Shown in pieces: positions 62,520 through 64,000 of a stretch of DNA of 64,000 bases. The DNA comes from Thiobaca trueperi (GTDB lineage Bacteria > Pseudomonadota > Gammaproteobacteria > Chromatiales > Chromatiaceae): positions 372,001-436,000 of the forward strand of contig NZ_SMAO01000004.1 in the NCBI RefSeq assembly GCF_004342175.1. The letters run 5' to 3'. Positions within the stretch are counted from its first letter, which is position 1, and every line of letters begins with the position of its first letter. Made by a program: the position numbers and the translations under genes. A model generated the notes under the pieces. The model was not told the origin of the DNA. It made no database searches and was given only the letters and a program-made list of their open reading frames with translations.

Positions 62520-64000
62520 TCAGTCGATGGAGTCCGCAGGATGGGCAGGGAGATCGAAGCAGAGAGTAGCACCTTTTTGGGGCGTGTTTTCAGCCCAGAT
62601 GCGACCGCCCAGATTGTCGATGATCTGACGGCTGATAGGTAATCCCAGGCCGGTTCCTGCCGGCTTGGCTCCGCCGATGGCGGACTGGCGGAATTTCTCG
62701 AACACCAGATCCAGTTCGCCCTCGGGAATGCCGGGACCATTGTCGGTGACACAGACCCGCCAGTGCGCCACGACCGGCGCGGTTTCGGGCTCAGATGCCG
62801 GATCCGTGGCCGGGGGTGGCGCGGGAAAGAGCCGGATCTCCAGCCGACCGGTGTCAGTCGGGGCGAATTTGGCGGCGTTCGAGAGCAGATTCACCAGCAC
62901 CTGGACCAGCCGGTCGCGATCACCCCAGACGACCGCCGGCTGCGGGTGCAGCGCCAGACTGAGCTGGATGCCGCGATCCTTGATGAGCTGCCCGGTCGCC
63001 GAGACCGCCTGTTCGATCACCCCTTGCAGTGAGACCGCCTCGGTGAGCCAGTCGGCGTGACCGGATTCGATCTTGGCCAGATCCAGCACCTGATTGACCA
63101 GACGCGACAGGCGCTCGGTTTCGCTGACCAGGATGCCGAGAAAATGCTGGCGCTGATCCAGCGCGATCTTGGGATCGTCGCAGAGGATCTCGGAGAAGGC
63201 ACGGATGGAGGCCAGCGGGGTGCGCAGCTCATGGGTGACCGAGGACATGAAGTCGTCCTTCAGCCGATCCAGCTCGGTCAGCCGCAGATTGGCCGCGCGC
63301 AGTTCGGTGGTCGCGGCTTCCAGTGCCTGTGACTTCTGCTCCAGTTCGTGGCTGTAGGCGCGGATCTGCGAGGCTTCATCGAGAATATCCAGCACCTCGT
63401 CGAGACCCAGGGTTTCCTCCTGCGTGACCGAGGCCACCATCACCCGCGCCGAGGCGCCGCCAATGGCGCCGGACAGGAGCGTTTCGGCGAAATAGACGGT
63501 CTCGGCGTCAGCAGGCAGATCGGCGGGCAGCTCGACGCCGCGCGAGCGCGCATAGCGTGCGAACTCGTCGCGGGTGCGCGCGACACCGAGAAAACGCTCG
63601 GCCAGCGCCATCAGTTCGGCGATCTCGGCGCGACCGCGCCAGCGCGGGGCGCTGGTCGGACGACGCTGGTGCAGCGCATCGACAAAGATGCGCGCCTGCG
63701 CCGCCTCGGCGACATTCGGCTCACGTAGCGAGGAGACCAGCAGAAAAGCGCCGAGATTGGCCGTCAGGCTCCAGAAGAGTCCGTGGGTGATCTCGTTCCA
63801 GCCGGTCAGACCGAAGAGCGCGAGCGGGGCGAGAAAATCCAGTCCGCCGGGACCGGACTCCATGAAGGCGGGCGGGAGCCAGCCGGATTTGGCGAAGGAG
63901 GGCAGCAGCAGGGTGTAGATCCAGACCAGAAAACCGGCCAGCAGACCGGCCATGGCCCCCTCGCGGGTGCCGCCGCGCCAGTAGAGTCCGCCGAGCACCG
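62520..64000 (-). CDS. SSS-symporter/STAC/histidine kinase fusion, 5' part missing
   Basis: The gene runs off the right edge; about 493 C-terminal residues are visible. First comes the end of a sodium:solute symporter domain (LYWRGGTREGAMAGLLAG, with three hydrophobic segments), then a STAC domain (RWRGRAEIAELMALAERFLG), a coiled-coil linker, a HisKA domain with the phospho-His in [13 protein letters not shown] and an HATPase domain (NLLSNAAKFAPTD; DNGPGIPEGE; GTGLGLPIS). This is the CrbS/CbrA architecture, in which a transporter-like domain senses acetate or histidine-type substrates. The partner is the adjacent single-domain regulator. The start lies outside the window. Confidence 0.88.
   Translation of the reverse strand, partial: VLGGLYWRGGTREGAMAGLLAGFLVWIYTLLLPSFAKSGWLPPAFMESGPGGLDFLAPLALFGLTGWNEITHGLFWSLTANLGAFLLVSSLREPNVAEAAQARIFVDALHQRRPTSAPRWRGRAEIAELMALAERFLGVARTRDEFARYARSRGVELPADLPADAETVYFAETLLSGAIGGASARVMVASVTQEETLGLDEVLDILDEASQIRAYSHELEQKSQALEAATTELRAANLRLTELDRLKDDFMSSVTHELRTPLASIRAFSEILCDDPKIALDQRQHFLGILVSETERLSRLVNQVLDLAKIESGHADWLTEAVSLQGVIEQAVSATGQLIKDRGIQLSLALHPQPAVVWGDRDRLVQVLVNLLSNAAKFAPTDTGRLEIRLFPAPPPATDPASEPETAPVVAHWRVCVTDNGPGIPEGELDLVFEKFRQSAIGGAKPAGTGLGLPISRQIIDNLGGRIWAENTPQKGATLCFDLPAHPADSID

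Overview
This window is high-G+C chromosomal DNA of a gammaproteobacterium, most likely a purple sulfur bacterium of the Chromatiaceae or a close autotrophic relative. The main reasons are a proteobacterial phosphoribulokinase (Calvin cycle), a complete rnfABCDGE electron-transport operon, a sucrose/glycogen storage and osmolyte locus, and gammaproteobacterial versions of RF3, LpxH, LspA, MetG, HemP and TrhP. The assignment is inferred from gene content. There is no 16S rRNA, tRNA, phage, integrase, transposase or CRISPR array that I can recognise; most of the window is ordinary core and accessory chromosome.

Layout. 0-3.4 kb: a long-form 2-isopropylmalate synthase (leuA) divergent from an Lrp/AsnC regulator, with two palindromes between them, plus small hypotheticals. 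3.4-8.6 kb: rnfA-B-C-D-G-E on the minus strand, tightly overlapping except between rnfC and rnfD, where ten perfect copies of a 7-bp repeat sit. 8.7-14.5 kb: rnk, a frameshifted Uma2 gene, metG, apbC/mrp, an L,D-transpeptidase lipoprotein and an intact Uma2 gene. 14.6-20.7 kb: a GH13 enzyme and glycogen synthase with a 219-residue Ala/Pro/Glu-rich N-terminal extension, then an Hsp70-like protein paired with a DUF2760 protein. 20.8-27.8 kb: a DUF2934 protein, a small polysaccharide set (WecA-like transferase, Wzz/GumC-like protein, CpsD-like ATPase), lspA, cobD and a short CobT-like protein. 27.8-33.9 kb: an RND efflux pair, small zinc-ribbon and Trm112 proteins, and two Slp-type lipoproteins. 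33.9-41.8 kb: a membrane alpha/beta hydrolase, phosphoribulokinase, an RpfC-like hybrid sensor kinase and a three-domain ACP / AMP-ligase / PlsC fusion. 41.9-47 kb: hemP behind a Fur box, an M1 peptidase, a ChaN-like haem-binding protein with a PDZ domain, and trhP. 47-53.3 kb: prfC, lpxH, an HMA-like protein, a cupin and katG. 53.4-60.4 kb: the sucrose locus (sucrose-phosphate synthase, sucrose-phosphate phosphatase, DUF1640-like protein, fructokinase, DUF29 protein, amylosucrase). 60.6-64 kb: a CBS/DUF294 protein, a single-domain response regulator and the 3' part of a solute-symporter/STAC/histidine kinase.

The carbon-storage genes form a coherent theme. SPS and SPP make sucrose, amylosucrase converts sucrose to alpha-glucan plus fructose, fructokinase recovers the fructose, and GlgA with the GH13 enzyme handles glucan. 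Phosphoribulokinase places the cell among CO2 fixers.

The most unusual signal is non-coding. A roughly 195-bp two-module repeat ending in TTTAAACCGCG / CGCGGTTTAA is present in three full copies (38.8, 47.0 and 60.4 kb). Together with a fragment at 49.9 kb these fill nearly all the long gaps between convergent genes, and the repeat ends often supply the genes' own TAA stop codons. A second family, about 100 bp of inverted AGGAT-rich repeats, occurs at 9.8, 44.4 and 50.9 kb.
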